This document shows positions 40,077 to 48,391 of a DNA stretch of 64,000 nt, piece by piece. The notes beneath the pieces were generated by a model, which was not told the origin of the DNA, made no database searches, and saw nothing but the letters and a program-made list of their open reading frames with translations. This DNA comes from Arthrobacter sp. FB24. Its GTDB lineage: Bacteria; Actinomycetota; Actinomycetes; Actinomycetales; Micrococcaceae. The position numbers and the translations under genes were made by a program. The stretch is from assembly GCF_000196235.1 (NCBI RefSeq), contig NC_008541.1, forward strand, positions 4,588,001 to 4,652,000. Reading direction: 5' to 3'. The first letter of the stretch is position 1, and every line of letters begins with the position of its first letter.

Positions 40077-41444
40077 CTAGCCCGAGACTCCCGTCAGCTC
40101 GTTGGGCACGTGCGCGAGTTCCGCCGATTTGGTTACTTTGCCCGAGGCAAGGTCCACGGCATGGATCGCGCTTTCTGCAGGCTCCGTGACGTAGGCGGTG
40201 GAGCCCTGCACAAACAGCGTCGGGCGCGGGTCCTGCCACGTTTCCGATTCCTCCCAGGCGTCAACGACGGGGATGGTGGAGGTGATGCTTCCGGTCAATG
40301 GGTCAATGACACGCAGGGCGCCGTCGGTCCCCAGGACCAGGGCCTCGCCGGCGGCACCCCTGCCCAGCGAGCGGAACGAATAGCTCGTACCGAGTTCCAC
40401 CAGCCGGAGGGTGGCCGTCTCCGTATTGACGAGCGAGACGCGCGTGGGCCGTTCCAGCGCAGCATCCTTATCCACTTTGTAGTCACCCAGAACCACCGGC
40501 GACCTGGGCGAACCCGCCTGGTTTCCCATCCGCCCGTAGGCGTCGGGGCTTGCCACTTTGGAAATCTTCCCGTCCCGGTAGATCAGCATGCCGTCTTCAC
40601 AGCCCACCACGACTGTATCCGGGCCTGCGGCTGCTTCGCCGTGCACGCCGGGGCAGTCCTCGTTGCGCACCAGTTCCGCGCGGTCCTGCCCCGCTCCCGC
40701 TGCCAGCACGGCAATCCCCCGCCTCGACTCCTCGTCTCCGACCGTGACGAGGAGTTTGCCCGCCTCGAGCGGCACCGCTACGCCATGATGGGCTTCCGCA
40801 GTCGTGTAGACATCACTGTCCGGAAGGACACCCGCACTCTCCCCCAGTCCTGCCGGGTCGAAGAGCTCCACCTTTCCGGAACCATCGCTGAAGAGGGCGG
40901 TCCGGCCGGAATGAAAGACAGCGTGGCCGGCCTTGCTGGCTTCGAACGAGGCAGCCGTGAGGGACGGCTCAACGGCGTAGGAATGCCCGTGATCACCATG
41001 CTTCTCCGTCCACACGCCCGCATCGAACACCCTGAACGCGTTTCCGGTGGACACCAGGACATGCCGGCCGTCGCCCGCAGGGTTCAATCTGTTGAAGCCC
41101 GTAAGCTCGGCCTCCCCCACGACCTCCAGTGAGGTGGCATCGAGCACCGTGATGCCCCCGGCATGAGTCAATACCAGCCTGAGCGCGGGGCCCGGGACCT
41201 CCTGGCTTGCACTGGACGACCCGGTGGACTGCCCGGCGGATGACGCGCCGCCTCCCGACTGGGCGCCGTCAGCGCCCCGCCCCGGGTCCGCGGCGCAAGC
41301 GCTCAGGACGAGGGCGGCAACGGCAAGTCCCGCCGCTCCCGGAACGCCGATAGGGGAAACCCTCAAACCGGGCCGCCGCGCCGGGCGAAGTGGAGGAAAA
41401 GAGGGTCTAAGGCGGCGGCGATTGACGCTATGCTGATTCTTCAT
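40077..41444 (-). CDS. aztD: Secreted beta-propeller lipoprotein, AztD-like zinc chaperone
   Basis: A 455-residue propeller exported as a lipoprotein: basic start, hydrophobic stretch and lipobox LSAC near residue 50, then a Gly/Ser-rich linker. HGDHGHSY, TAEAHHGVAVP and CPGVHGEA offer histidines and a cysteine as in the AztD periplasmic zinc chaperone. A Zur-like box lies directly upstream. AztD normally delivers zinc to the AztC binding protein of an AztABC importer, but those genes are not adjacent. The AztD call is from family resemblance plus the operator. Confidence 0.7.
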   Translation of the reverse strand: MKNQHSVNRRRLRPSFPPLRPARRPGLRVSPIGVPGAAGLAVAALVLSACAADPGRGADGAQSGGGASSAGQSTGSSSASQEVPGPALRLVLTHAGGITVLDATSLEVVGEAELTGFNRLNPAGDGRHVLVSTGNAFRVFDAGVWTEKHGDHGHSYAVEPSLTAASFEASKAGHAVFHSGRTALFSDGSGKVELFDPAGLGESAGVLPDSDVYTTAEAHHGVAVPLEAGKLLVTVGDEESRRGIAVLAAGAGQDRAELVRNEDCPGVHGEAAAGPDTVVVGCEDGMLIYRDGKISKVASPDAYGRMGNQAGSPRSPVVLGDYKVDKDAALERPTRVSLVNTETATLRLVELGTSYSFRSLGRGAAGEALVLGTDGALRVIDPLTGSITSTIPVVDAWEESETWQDPRPTLFVQGSTAYVTEPAESAIHAVDLASGKVTKSAELAHVPNELTGVSG

Positions 41445-41450
41445 AAGCTA

Positions 41451-41470
41451 AATGATAGTCATTCTCATTA
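41451..41470. promoter_or_regulatory. Zur-like operator
   Basis: On the coding strand the box reads TGAGAATGACTATCA, close to the Zur/Fur pattern TGANAATNATTNTCA. It ends eight bases before the aztD-like ATG and would block initiation when zinc is plentiful. Classification as Zur rather than Fur rests on the adjacent gene. Confidence 0.7.
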
Positions 41471-41613
41471 GAAGGGCAAGCTGAACAGTCATGTCCAGGA
41501 CTACCCGCCTGTCCTGACAAGGCGCGCCGCGGCCCCGCCCGCATGTGGCGGGTTCTGCGGCCTTTGTGTCATTCGGACCCGCCGGTATGCCGGGTCATCA
41601 GTAAACTCTCAGC

Positions 41614-42600
41614 ATGAGCGAGACTGCCGCCAATTCAGTGACCCTCCGCTTTCTAGCGGCCCCCATGGACGTCGGCCACAGCGGCTCCGTGGATGCCGGA
41701 ACCGTGCTCGAGTGGGTGGACAAAGCGGCCTATGCCGCAGCGGTTGGCTGGGCCAAGTCGTACTGTGTCACGGCCTACGTGGGTAACATCCACTTTGCCG
41801 ATCCGGTCAACAGCGGGGACATGGTGGAAGTCACCGCGACGATCGTCTATACCGGCCGGTCCTCCATGCATATCCGCACGGTGGTGTCCTCGGGCGACCC
41901 CAAAGGCGGGGCGGCCACAATGCGCAGCCAGTGCATGGTGATTTTTGTGGCGGTGGGCCCGGACGGTAAACCGGTGCCCGTCCCGCAGTTCGAACCTTCC
42001 ACTCCCGAGGAAATCGAGCAGCGTGACCACGCCCTGGCGCGGATCAAGGTCCGCGAGGACATCGTCCAGGCGATGAATGCACAGGAATATACGGACGCCG
42101 GCACCGCGGAACGGGTGGTCCTTCGGTTCATGGCCGCCCCCACGGATGTCAATTGGGGCGGCAAGGTGCACGGCGGCATCGTCATGAAGTGGATCGACGA
42201 GGCCGCCTATGTTTGCGCCTCCCGGTACTGCGGCAAGGACACCGTGGCGGTATTTTCCGGCGGGGTGCGTTTCTACCGGCCACTGCTGATCGGCCATGTC
42301 GTGGAAGTGGAGGCGCGGCTCGTGTACACCGGCACCAAGGGAATGCACATTGCGGTGCACGTCCGCTCCGGGGATCCCAAGGGGCGGGAGATGAACCTGA
42401 CGACGTACTGCCTGACCGTAATGGTGGCCAGGGACGCTGCGGGGAACTCCCTGCCGATTCCGCCGTGGGTGCCGGTCTCGGAGGAGGACAAGCGCCTGCA
42501 CGCCCATGCCCGGGAGCTGCTGGAAATCCGTGGCCGGGCACCGGGAAACCGGCTGCCCAACCACCTGCTCTCCGCTGGTGGCGTGCAGGAGCCCGCATAG
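41614..42600 (+). CDS. Double hot-dog acyl-CoA thioesterase
   Basis: A 328-residue protein with two hot-dog domains (about 1-150 and 165-315). Each repeats FMAAPTDVNWGGKVHGG-type and MKWIDEAAYVCAS-type segments; the first copy has AAPMDVGHSGSVDAG. The second copy carries the usual N/HGG-and-D active-site pattern, while the first lacks HGG, so one half may be inactive. It hydrolyses acyl-CoA. It lies alone, convergent with dnaB. Confidence 0.85.
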   Translation: MSETAANSVTLRFLAAPMDVGHSGSVDAGTVLEWVDKAAYAAAVGWAKSYCVTAYVGNIHFADPVNSGDMVEVTATIVYTGRSSMHIRTVVSSGDPKGGAATMRSQCMVIFVAVGPDGKPVPVPQFEPSTPEEIEQRDHALARIKVREDIVQAMNAQEYTDAGTAERVVLRFMAAPTDVNWGGKVHGGIVMKWIDEAAYVCASRYCGKDTVAVFSGGVRFYRPLLIGHVVEVEARLVYTGTKGMHIAVHVRSGDPKGREMNLTTYCLTVMVARDAAGNSLPIPPWVPVSEEDKRLHAHARELLEIRGRAPGNRLPNHLLSAGGVQEPA

Positions 42601-42609
42601 TCGGGTCGG

Positions 42610-43992
42610 CTAGAAGCCGCCGCCGCCTGCGTCTGCCGCCATGTTGGCGAACCGCGAGTAATGCCCCTGGAAGGCCACCACAATGTCCTTCGTGGGGCCG
42701 TTACGGTGCTTGGCGATGAGGATGTCCGCCTCGCCGGCGCGCGGCGATTCCTTGTCGTAGACGTCCTCGCGGTGGAGCAGGATGACCATGTCGGCGTCCT
42801 GCTCGATGGAGCCTGATTCACGGAGGTCAGAGACCATGGGCCGCTTGTCCTGGCGTTGTTCCGAGCCACGGTTCAGCTGGGACAGGGCAATCACGGGCAC
42901 CTGGAGCTCCTTAGCCAGCAGCTTCAGTGCACGGGAGAACTCCGAGACTTCCTGCTGGCGCGATTCCACTTTCTTACCGGAGCTCATGAGCTGCAGGTAA
43001 TCCAGGATGACCAGCTTGAGGTCGTGCTGCTGCTTGAGCCGGCGGCACTTGGCCCGGATTTCCATGAGCGACATGTTGGGGCTGTCATCGATGAACAGCG
43101 GCGCGTCATTCATCCGGCCCATGGTCGTGGCGATCTTGGACCATTGTTCGTCCTTGATGGTGCCCTTCCGGAGATCCTGGAGGCCGATGGTCGCCTCCGC
43201 GGAGAGCAGGCGCATGGCGATTTCGTTCCGGCCCATTTCCAGGGAGAACATCACCGTGGCGAGGTTGTTCTTAATGGCGGCGGACCGGGCAAAGTCCAGC
43301 GCAAACGTGGACTTGCCGACGGCCGGACGGGCTGCGATGACAATCATCTGCCCCGGGTGCAGGCCGTGGGTCAGTTCATCCAATTCGTAGAAGCCCGTAG
43401 GTACGCCCACCATTCCCTCGCCGCGATGGCCTGAGGCTTCGATTTCGTCCACCGTGGATTCCATGACGTCCTTGAGGACCACGTAGTCCTCGGCGGTGCG
43501 CCGCTCGGCCACGGCGTATACCTCGGCCTGCGCCTGGTTGACGAGGTCTTCTACTTCGCCGTCCGAGCCGTAGCCCAGCTGGACGATCTTGGTACCGGCA
43601 TTGACCAGCCTGCGCAGGACTGCACGCTCGGCAACGATCTCCGCGTAGTATCCGGCGTTGGCTGCCGTGGGGACGGTCTGGATGAGCTCGTGCAGGTACG
43701 CGGGCCCGCCGATCCTGTTGATCTCGCCGCGCTTGGTCAGTTCATCGGACACTGTGACGGCGTCGGCGGGCTCACCACGGCCGTAAAGGTCAATCACGGC
43801 TTCGTAGATGGTCTCGTGCGCGGGGCGGTAAAAGTCCTGGCCCCGCAGGATCTCCACTACGTCGGCGATGGCGTCCTTGGACAACATCATGCCGCCAAGA
43901 ACTGATTGCTCAGCGGGGATGTCCTGGGGCGGCTTGCGGCTGCCTTCGGAACCCCGGGTGCCCTCGATTGAGTCCAGGTGCGTAACTGACAA
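42610..43992 (-). CDS. dnaB: Replicative DNA helicase DnaB
   Basis: A 460-residue hexameric helicase. The N-terminal DnaB domain begins PPQDIPAEQSVLGGMML. The RecA-type core has Walker A ARPAVGKSTFALD, the motif LVILDYLQLM, and the arginine-finger region EQDADMVILLHRED. No intein is present. The TTG at 43992 has GGAGG nine bases upstream and gives the usual start SVTHLDSIEG; the ATG at 44025 is less likely because it lies upstream of that ribosome site. The DnaA-box-rich spacer lies directly upstream. Confidence 0.93.
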   Translation of the reverse strand: MSVTHLDSIEGTRGSEGSRKPPQDIPAEQSVLGGMMLSKDAIADVVEILRGQDFYRPAHETIYEAVIDLYGRGEPADAVTVSDELTKRGEINRIGGPAYLHELIQTVPTAANAGYYAEIVAERAVLRRLVNAGTKIVQLGYGSDGEVEDLVNQAQAEVYAVAERRTAEDYVVLKDVMESTVDEIEASGHRGEGMVGVPTGFYELDELTHGLHPGQMIVIAARPAVGKSTFALDFARSAAIKNNLATVMFSLEMGRNEIAMRLLSAEATIGLQDLRKGTIKDEQWSKIATTMGRMNDAPLFIDDSPNMSLMEIRAKCRRLKQQHDLKLVILDYLQLMSSGKKVESRQQEVSEFSRALKLLAKELQVPVIALSQLNRGSEQRQDKRPMVSDLRESGSIEQDADMVILLHREDVYDKESPRAGEADILIAKHRNGPTKDIVVAFQGHYSRFANMAADAGGGGF

Positions 43993-44681
43993 AGCTGCCG
44001 TCCTCCGTTGTGTACCGCGGCGCATTCCTTGATGCCGTCGGTGCTGTAGCTATCTGCCATTGGGCTGCCGCGGCGCAGCGAAACCCCGCTGCGTGGCAGG
44101 ACAAGTACTACCACCCGGCACTGACAGTCCTCCTGCGCGGGACTGCGCCCGCGCCCGCTGTTCCGGCCGTAAGCCCGGTTATCCCCATTTTGCGGAGGTT
44201 ATCCACAATTCGTGGTCCGGGCGGGCCCGGGATCGCCTGCAATATGCTTCTGCGGACTCCCGAAACCAAGTACTGATGCCCCATAAACAGGTATCCCGCT
44301 ACGTTAGTACCCCTTCCCCCGGGCACCAAGCCCACATGCATGCACACCTGTGGATAAGTTGTGGACTACCGGCCGCTGCTTGTGCACAGCCTGTGTGGCC
44401 ACCTGTGGAAACCAAGAAACTTTGAGAGCGAATATGGCTCTGACCTGCGGAAACGCTAAAAATGGCCTGTGGATGAAAGATTCTTTTAGGGAACGTTCAT
44501 CCACAGCTTGCAGGTTCCCACTGGGGATACCGGCCAGTAACTCGGGGACAAGTGACGGAGAATATACCCGTTGTGTGATTTAGGCCGCTCCACGGGGTCC
44601 GAATTGACGCTTTCCTCTCAGCGCTGTATGCGCAACCGAGAATATGCTGTGGATAACAGCGAACTGGCATAAGCTCTATCC
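43993..44681. promoter_or_regulatory. DnaA-box-rich intergenic region upstream of dnaB
   Basis: A roughly 690-base gene-free stretch, less GC-rich than its surroundings. TTATCCACA occurs at 44199-44207, and its complement TGTGGATAA at 44349-44357 and 44648-44656. The variant TCATCCACA is at 44497-44505, and its complement at 44468-44476; these two form an inverted repeat with 11-bp arms (44467-44477 and 44496-44506). Weaker matches are TTATCCCCA at 44179 and TGTGGAAAC at 44404. The cluster fits DnaA binding that regulates dnaB or titrates DnaA. It is probably not oriC, because dnaA and dnaN are not adjacent. Confidence 0.72.
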
Positions 44682-45149
44682 ATGGGCGATGTATTCATAG
44701 TTATGCTGCCTGCCCTCATCCTTGTGGCAGTAATCTGGGCGGTTTCCACGGCACTGAAACCCCGGGACACAGGGATCTCGGATGCGGAGCGCTATCAGCT
44801 GGAACTGGCCATACGGTCGCAGGCTCACTACGCCGCCCAGGTGCAGGCAGCCACCGCCGCGCGGGCACGGGTTGATGCCGCCACCCGGCCAAGCCAGAAC
44901 GAGCAACAGCAGTCCCAGCAGGCAGACCACGCACGGGCGGCCTTGCGCGCCCAGGCCGGGTCCAGTCCCGGCGTTGGCATGCATGGCTACCAAGGTCCGG
45001 TCCTCCCCGGCGGCCAATTGAACCCGCAGTTCGCCCTCCAGCTGCAGTCCATGGCCCGCAACGGCCAGAAACTGCAAGCCATCAAGATGCTGCGGCAGGC
45101 AACGCACTCAGATCTCTTGACCGCAAAAAATTATGTAGATCGGCTTTAG
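44682..45149 (+). CDS. Membrane-anchored protein with a bL12 C-terminal-like domain (1)
   Basis: A 155-residue protein. A helix at residues about 5-24 (FIVMLPALILVAVIWAVSTA) anchors it; a polar Gln/Ala-rich linker follows. The last 35 residues read MARNGQKLQAIKMLRQATHS then DLLTAKNYVDRL, which closely follows the helix-turn-helix of the ribosomal protein bL12 C-terminal domain. Similar domains outside ribosomes occur in actinobacterial membrane proteins. Two bases separate it from the related gene downstream. Function unknown. Confidence 0.75.
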   Translation: MGDVFIVMLPALILVAVIWAVSTALKPRDTGISDAERYQLELAIRSQAHYAAQVQAATAARARVDAATRPSQNEQQQSQQADHARAALRAQAGSSPGVGMHGYQGPVLPGGQLNPQFALQLQSMARNGQKLQAIKMLRQATHSDLLTAKNYVDRL

Positions 45150-45151
45150 CA

Positions 45152-45733
45152 ATGGAATCGCTAGTGATCCCCGTCCTGATCCTGCTCATCGTAGGGGCCG
45201 CCGTCCTGCTGGTGGCCCGTGCTCTAGGACGCCGCACCGCCGGCGCAACGGGTTCTGCCGCCAAGACGGGCCGCGGCACGCCGCCCGGCGATCCGGTGGA
45301 AGCTGCCAAGGCCGCAGCAGCCAAACTCACCGAAGACCAGCACCGGCGCCTGTACGCCCTGATCGCCCAAGGCCAGGCCATGGCGGCCATCAAGCTCTAC
45401 TACGAAGCATCAGGTGAGGGCCTGCGGGCCTCCCGCGACGCCGTCGGCGCCCTGGCCGCCCACCCGCAGCCGTTCCACTCAGCGGCCCCTGAGGCCCCGG
45501 AGCATGACGACGACGATGCTCCCGAGCGTTTCCCGTACCGCTACCGCGCGATCGCCAGTAAAGGCGACGTCACTCGGGAGGTCAGCAGCAATATGCTGAA
45601 CGACGAGATCTACGGCCGGATCCGCACGCTGGCCAAAAGCGGTGACACTGAGGGAGCAGCAACGGCACTGACCCGGCACTCGGACATTTCCATGAAACAG
45701 GCCAGGGAGTTCATTGCGCTGCTCGACGACTGA
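45152..45733 (+). CDS. Membrane-anchored protein with two bL12-like domains (2)
   Basis: A 193-residue protein with one N-terminal helix (residues about 3-24). The first bL12-like module is about 56-92 (QHRRLYALIAQGQAMAAIKL, then YYEASGEGLRASRDAVGAL), an acidic spacer follows, and a second diverged module is at about 150-190 (IRTLAKSGDTEGAATALTRH and SDISMKQAREFIALL). It follows the related gene after two bases and is surely co-transcribed with it. Function unknown; the modules could bind a ribosome-associated or membrane partner. Confidence 0.72.
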   Translation: MESLVIPVLILLIVGAAVLLVARALGRRTAGATGSAAKTGRGTPPGDPVEAAKAAAAKLTEDQHRRLYALIAQGQAMAAIKLYYEASGEGLRASRDAVGALAAHPQPFHSAAPEAPEHDDDDAPERFPYRYRAIASKGDVTREVSSNMLNDEIYGRIRTLAKSGDTEGAATALTRHSDISMKQAREFIALLDD

Positions 45734-45750
45734 GCATCCAGCCTGACCAC

Positions 45751-46131
45751 TCAGAAATCGAAGAGCTCCCCGAGCCAGCCTTCTTTCTTCTTGGGCCGCC
45801 GTCGGTCGTCGTAGCGTCGGTCGTCATGGCGGGGCTGATCATAGCGGGGCCGGTCCCTGCGCTCGTCATAGCGTCGGTCATCCGGCCGCCTGTCATCCCG
45901 GCGCGGGTCAAGGTTGTTGTACAGCGGCGGCGGAATCAGCCCGGGAGCGGGAGCCGCCGGGGCAACGGGAGCAGCCGGCGTCCCCGGCCCCATCAACTCG
46001 GCTGCGCGGTCGATAATCTTGTCCAACTCGCCGCGGTCCAGCCACACGCCTCGGCACTGCGGACAGTAATCGATCTCCACTCCGCTGCGCTCACTCATTA
46101 CCAGGTCTACTGAATCCACAGGGCATTTCAT
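45751..46131 (-). CDS. Zinc-ribbon (TFIIB-type) protein with a charged RDDRR tail
   Basis: A 126-residue protein. The start MKCPVDSVDLVMSERSGVEI and DYCPQCRGVWLDRGELDKII match small TFIIB-type zinc-ribbon proteins. The first knuckle is C3-P-V-D6, so the expected second cysteine is aspartate; the second knuckle C23-x2-C26 is intact. A proline-rich linker leads to repeats of the RYDDRR type and ends in EGWLGELFDF. The frame continues upstream, but the ATG at 46131 gives the family start. Confidence 0.78.
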   Translation of the reverse strand: MKCPVDSVDLVMSERSGVEIDYCPQCRGVWLDRGELDKIIDRAAELMGPGTPAAPVAPAAPAPGLIPPPLYNNLDPRRDDRRPDDRRYDERRDRPRYDQPRHDDRRYDDRRRPKKKEGWLGELFDF

Positions 46132-46210
46132 GTCCCGCACAACGAGCGGACCCCTGGAATAGTTCGGCGAACGTGCGGAGGACACGCCGGCCTGGTGCCG
46201 GGCGCCGCGC

Positions 46211-46837
46211 CTACCGGCTGTTCGAGATTCCCGCCAGCAGCTGTTCAAACGGCAGGGACTCTGCGGCGTCCGGCTTACGCTGCGGCCGCGAAGCTGCAAC
46301 AAGTCCCGCGAACTCTTCTGCTGCCCGCTCGATCCGCACCGAAAGGGGCGAGCCGCCGTCGTCCGTGTTTCCCCAGTCCTGGGGCCCGGCGAACACGCCG
46401 GTGGCAGCAGTGCGGGTCCGCAGGTAACTGAACAAGGGCCGCATGGCGTAGTCCAGAACCATCTGGTGGCGGTCGGTGCCGCCGGTTGCCCCAAGGAGGA
46501 CGGCCTTGCCCTCCAGCGCCTTGGGGTCCAGGACATCGAAGAAGGACTTGAACAGGCCGCTGTAGGAGGCGCTGAACACCGGCGTGACGGCGATGATGCC
46601 ATCGGAGTCCTCCACACCGGCAATCACTTCGGCCAGCCGCGGTGGCGCGAACCCGGTCACGAAGTTGTTGGCAATGTCCACGGCCAGATCGCGGAGTTCC
46701 ACCACATCGATGGATACCTCATAGCCGGCGGCAGTGATGCTGCGTTCGGCTGCGGCTGCGAGTTGGTCGGCCAGCAGCCTACTCGACGACGGTACGCCCA
46801 GTCCGGCGCTGAGGACGGTTATGCGGCGGGTTTCCAC
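46211..46837 (-). CDS. NADPH-dependent FMN reductase, CE1759-like
   Basis: A 208-residue flavodoxin-like reductase. The FMN phosphate loop is SAGLGVPSSSRLLADQL, and TPVFSASYSGLFKSFFDVLD is the typical second motif. Proteins of this subgroup often supply reduced flavin to a partner luciferase-like monooxygenase. That partner is not adjacent here; the LLM oxidoreductase at 23287 is far away. The end of the gene lies 79 bases before the zinc-ribbon start. Confidence 0.85.
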   Translation of the reverse strand: METRRITVLSAGLGVPSSSRLLADQLAAAAERSITAAGYEVSIDVVELRDLAVDIANNFVTGFAPPRLAEVIAGVEDSDGIIAVTPVFSASYSGLFKSFFDVLDPKALEGKAVLLGATGGTDRHQMVLDYAMRPLFSYLRTRTAATGVFAGPQDWGNTDDGGSPLSVRIERAAEEFAGLVAASRPQRKPDAAESLPFEQLLAGISNSR

Positions 46838-46997
46838 GGTTTACTCCTGAGGGTCAACGGTAAATCAGACTACATGCGTTTGCATCTATCGAATAAACCC
46901 GCCTGGGCCCGTCTTTATTCCGCGGCAACCGAACCCTGCTGTGGAACGCTGCCGCGACCCTGCTGACAAGCGCAGCGGTGTCTGCCAGACTGCCGTC

Positions 46998-47420
46998 ATG
47001 GTTGAAAACAAGACCCAGGCAACGGACGCCTCCGTGGAGGACTTCCTTGACGGTGTGGAGAATCCGGCCCGCCAGCGGGACGGCCTGCGGCTCCTGGCCC
47101 TCATGAAGGAACACACCGGCGAAACGCCCGTGATGTGGGGCCCCGGCATCGTGGGTTTTGGCAGCTATCACTACCGGTATGAGAGCGGCCGCGAGGGGGA
47201 CACGGTAGCCGTCGGCTTCTCCCCGCGAAAGGGGAGCCTCTCACTCTATGGACTGACCTACGCGCCCGAAGCTGCGGAGCTCCTTCCGCGGCTAGGCAAG
47301 CACAAGGTCGGCGCAGGATGCCTCTACATCAACAAGCTGGAGGACGTGGATGAAGCCGTACTGGCAGAACTCATCCGGGCGGGCCACCGGCACTCCACCA
47401 CGGTGATGCACCAGGAATAG
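46998..47420 (+). CDS. DUF1801 family protein
   Basis: A 140-residue protein starting KTQATDASVEDFLDGVENPA. It carries GETPVMWGPGIVGFGSYHYRYESGREGD and FSPRKGSLSLYGL, which are DUF1801 hallmarks; the fold is YdhG/iron-chaperone-like. The ATG at 46998 was chosen over one 19 codons upstream because the added residues do not fit the family. It stands alone. Function unknown. Confidence 0.83.
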   Translation: MVENKTQATDASVEDFLDGVENPARQRDGLRLLALMKEHTGETPVMWGPGIVGFGSYHYRYESGREGDTVAVGFSPRKGSLSLYGLTYAPEAAELLPRLGKHKVGAGCLYINKLEDVDEAVLAELIRAGHRHSTTVMHQE

Positions 47421-47465
47421 CCCCGCGGACACCATGCACTGAAAGCAGCCTGGAATTTAAGAACA

Positions 47466-47511
47466 AAGGCCCCCGCGTTCGGTTCCGATAGGAATCCGAA
47501 GCGGGGGCCTT
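47466..47511. terminator. Terminator of the rpsF-ssb-rpsR-rplI operon
   Basis: An 11-bp outer stem (47466-47476 with 47501-47511; AAGGCCCCCGC and its complement) carries an inner TTCGG/CCGAA stem. On the minus strand it is followed by TTTGTTCTT, which makes it a good terminator for rplI. It could serve the DUF1801 gene as well. Confidence 0.82.
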
Positions 47512-47556
47512 CAGCAGTTCAGGACTTCGTAGCGCTCTGGCGAATGGCCGGAGGAA

Positions 47557-48009
47557 CTACTTGCCTGCGACTACGTCGAGTTCGATCACAGCAGCAACGT
47601 CGTCGTGCAGACGGACGTTGGCCTGGTAGGAACCAACCGACTTGATGTGTGCCGGCAGTTCAACCTTGCGCTTGTCGATGCGGCCGAGACCGGCGGCCTC
47701 AACAGCGTCGGCCACGTCGCCCTGCTTGACGGTACCGAACAGGCGTCCGGTCTCGCCAGCCTTGACAACGAGCTTGACCGGCTTGGCGGAGAGTGCAGCG
47801 GCCTGCTTCTGAGCGTCTTCCAGGGAAGCGTGCTCACGGGCAACGCGGGCAGCCTTGATCGACTCAACCTGCTTCTCGCCACCCTTGGACCAGGTCAGTG
47901 CGAAACCGCGGGGCAGCAGGAAGTTACGTGCGTAACCGTCCTTGACCTCGACAACATCGCCAGCAGCACCGAGACCGGTTACTTCGTGGGTCAGAATGAG
48001 CTTTGCCAT
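47557..48009 (-). CDS. rplI: 50S ribosomal protein bL9
   Basis: A 150-residue ribosomal protein. The rRNA-binding N-terminal domain has the signature [21 protein letters not shown], followed by the long central helix and a C-terminal domain (residues about 80-148). It is the last gene of the classical rpsF-ssb-rpsR-rplI run and lies 17 bases after rpsR. Confidence 0.96.
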   Translation of the reverse strand: MAKLILTHEVTGLGAAGDVVEVKDGYARNFLLPRGFALTWSKGGEKQVESIKAARVAREHASLEDAQKQAAALSAKPVKLVVKAGETGRLFGTVKQGDVADAVEAAGLGRIDKRKVELPAHIKSVGSYQANVRLHDDVAAVIELDVVAGK

Positions 48010-48026
48010 TTTAGTTAATCCCTTCC

Positions 48027-48266
48027 TTAGCCGCGGCCAGCGCCGGAGTAAGGCAGCAGAGCAACTTCGCGGGCGTTCTTGATTGCCTGGGCGATTTTGC
48101 GCTGTTCCTGCACCGTGACGCCAGTGACGCGACGGGCGCGGATCTTTCCGCGGTCGGAGATGAACTTGCGCAGCAATGCTACGTCCTTGTAGTCGATGAC
48201 GGTGATGTCAGCGGCCTTCAAGGGGTTGGACTTTGGTTTGGGCTTACGGAGTTCAGCCTTAGCCAT
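48027..48266 (-). CDS. rpsR: 30S ribosomal protein bS18, zinc-free form
   Basis: A 79-residue ribosomal protein. The core [20 protein letters not shown] and AREVALLPY is diagnostic. The N-terminal part lacks the CxxC cysteines of the zinc-binding form of bS18, so this is the zinc-independent (C-minus) type. It lies in the standard operon position, not in a Zur-regulated cluster. Confidence 0.95.
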   Translation of the reverse strand: MAKAELRKPKPKSNPLKAADITVIDYKDVALLRKFISDRGKIRARRVTGVTVQEQRKIAQAIKNAREVALLPYSGAGRG

Positions 48267-48391
48267 CGTGGAGCTCCTATTCTATGGAGCCCGTGGATAT
48301 TGATCCACGGGATGGTGGTGGTTCGACGGCGGTACTCACCCGGGAGCCGTAAGGCATCCCGGCGGGTTCCGAGCCGGACCTGAATTATTGG

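Noticed and set aside
42610..43992. Intein in DnaB
   Set aside because: Actinobacterial DnaB often carries inteins, but the Walker A region and the downstream motifs are contiguous here and the length is normal.
43993..44681. Chromosomal oriC
   Set aside because: DnaA boxes are present, but dnaA and dnaN are not adjacent and the gene order is the rpsF-dnaB neighbourhood. It is kept as a DnaA-binding region instead.
45760..45920. CRISPR-like or satellite repeat at the RDDRR tail
   Set aside because: The repeated bases encode the charged tail of the zinc-ribbon protein; units are short, irregular and in frame.
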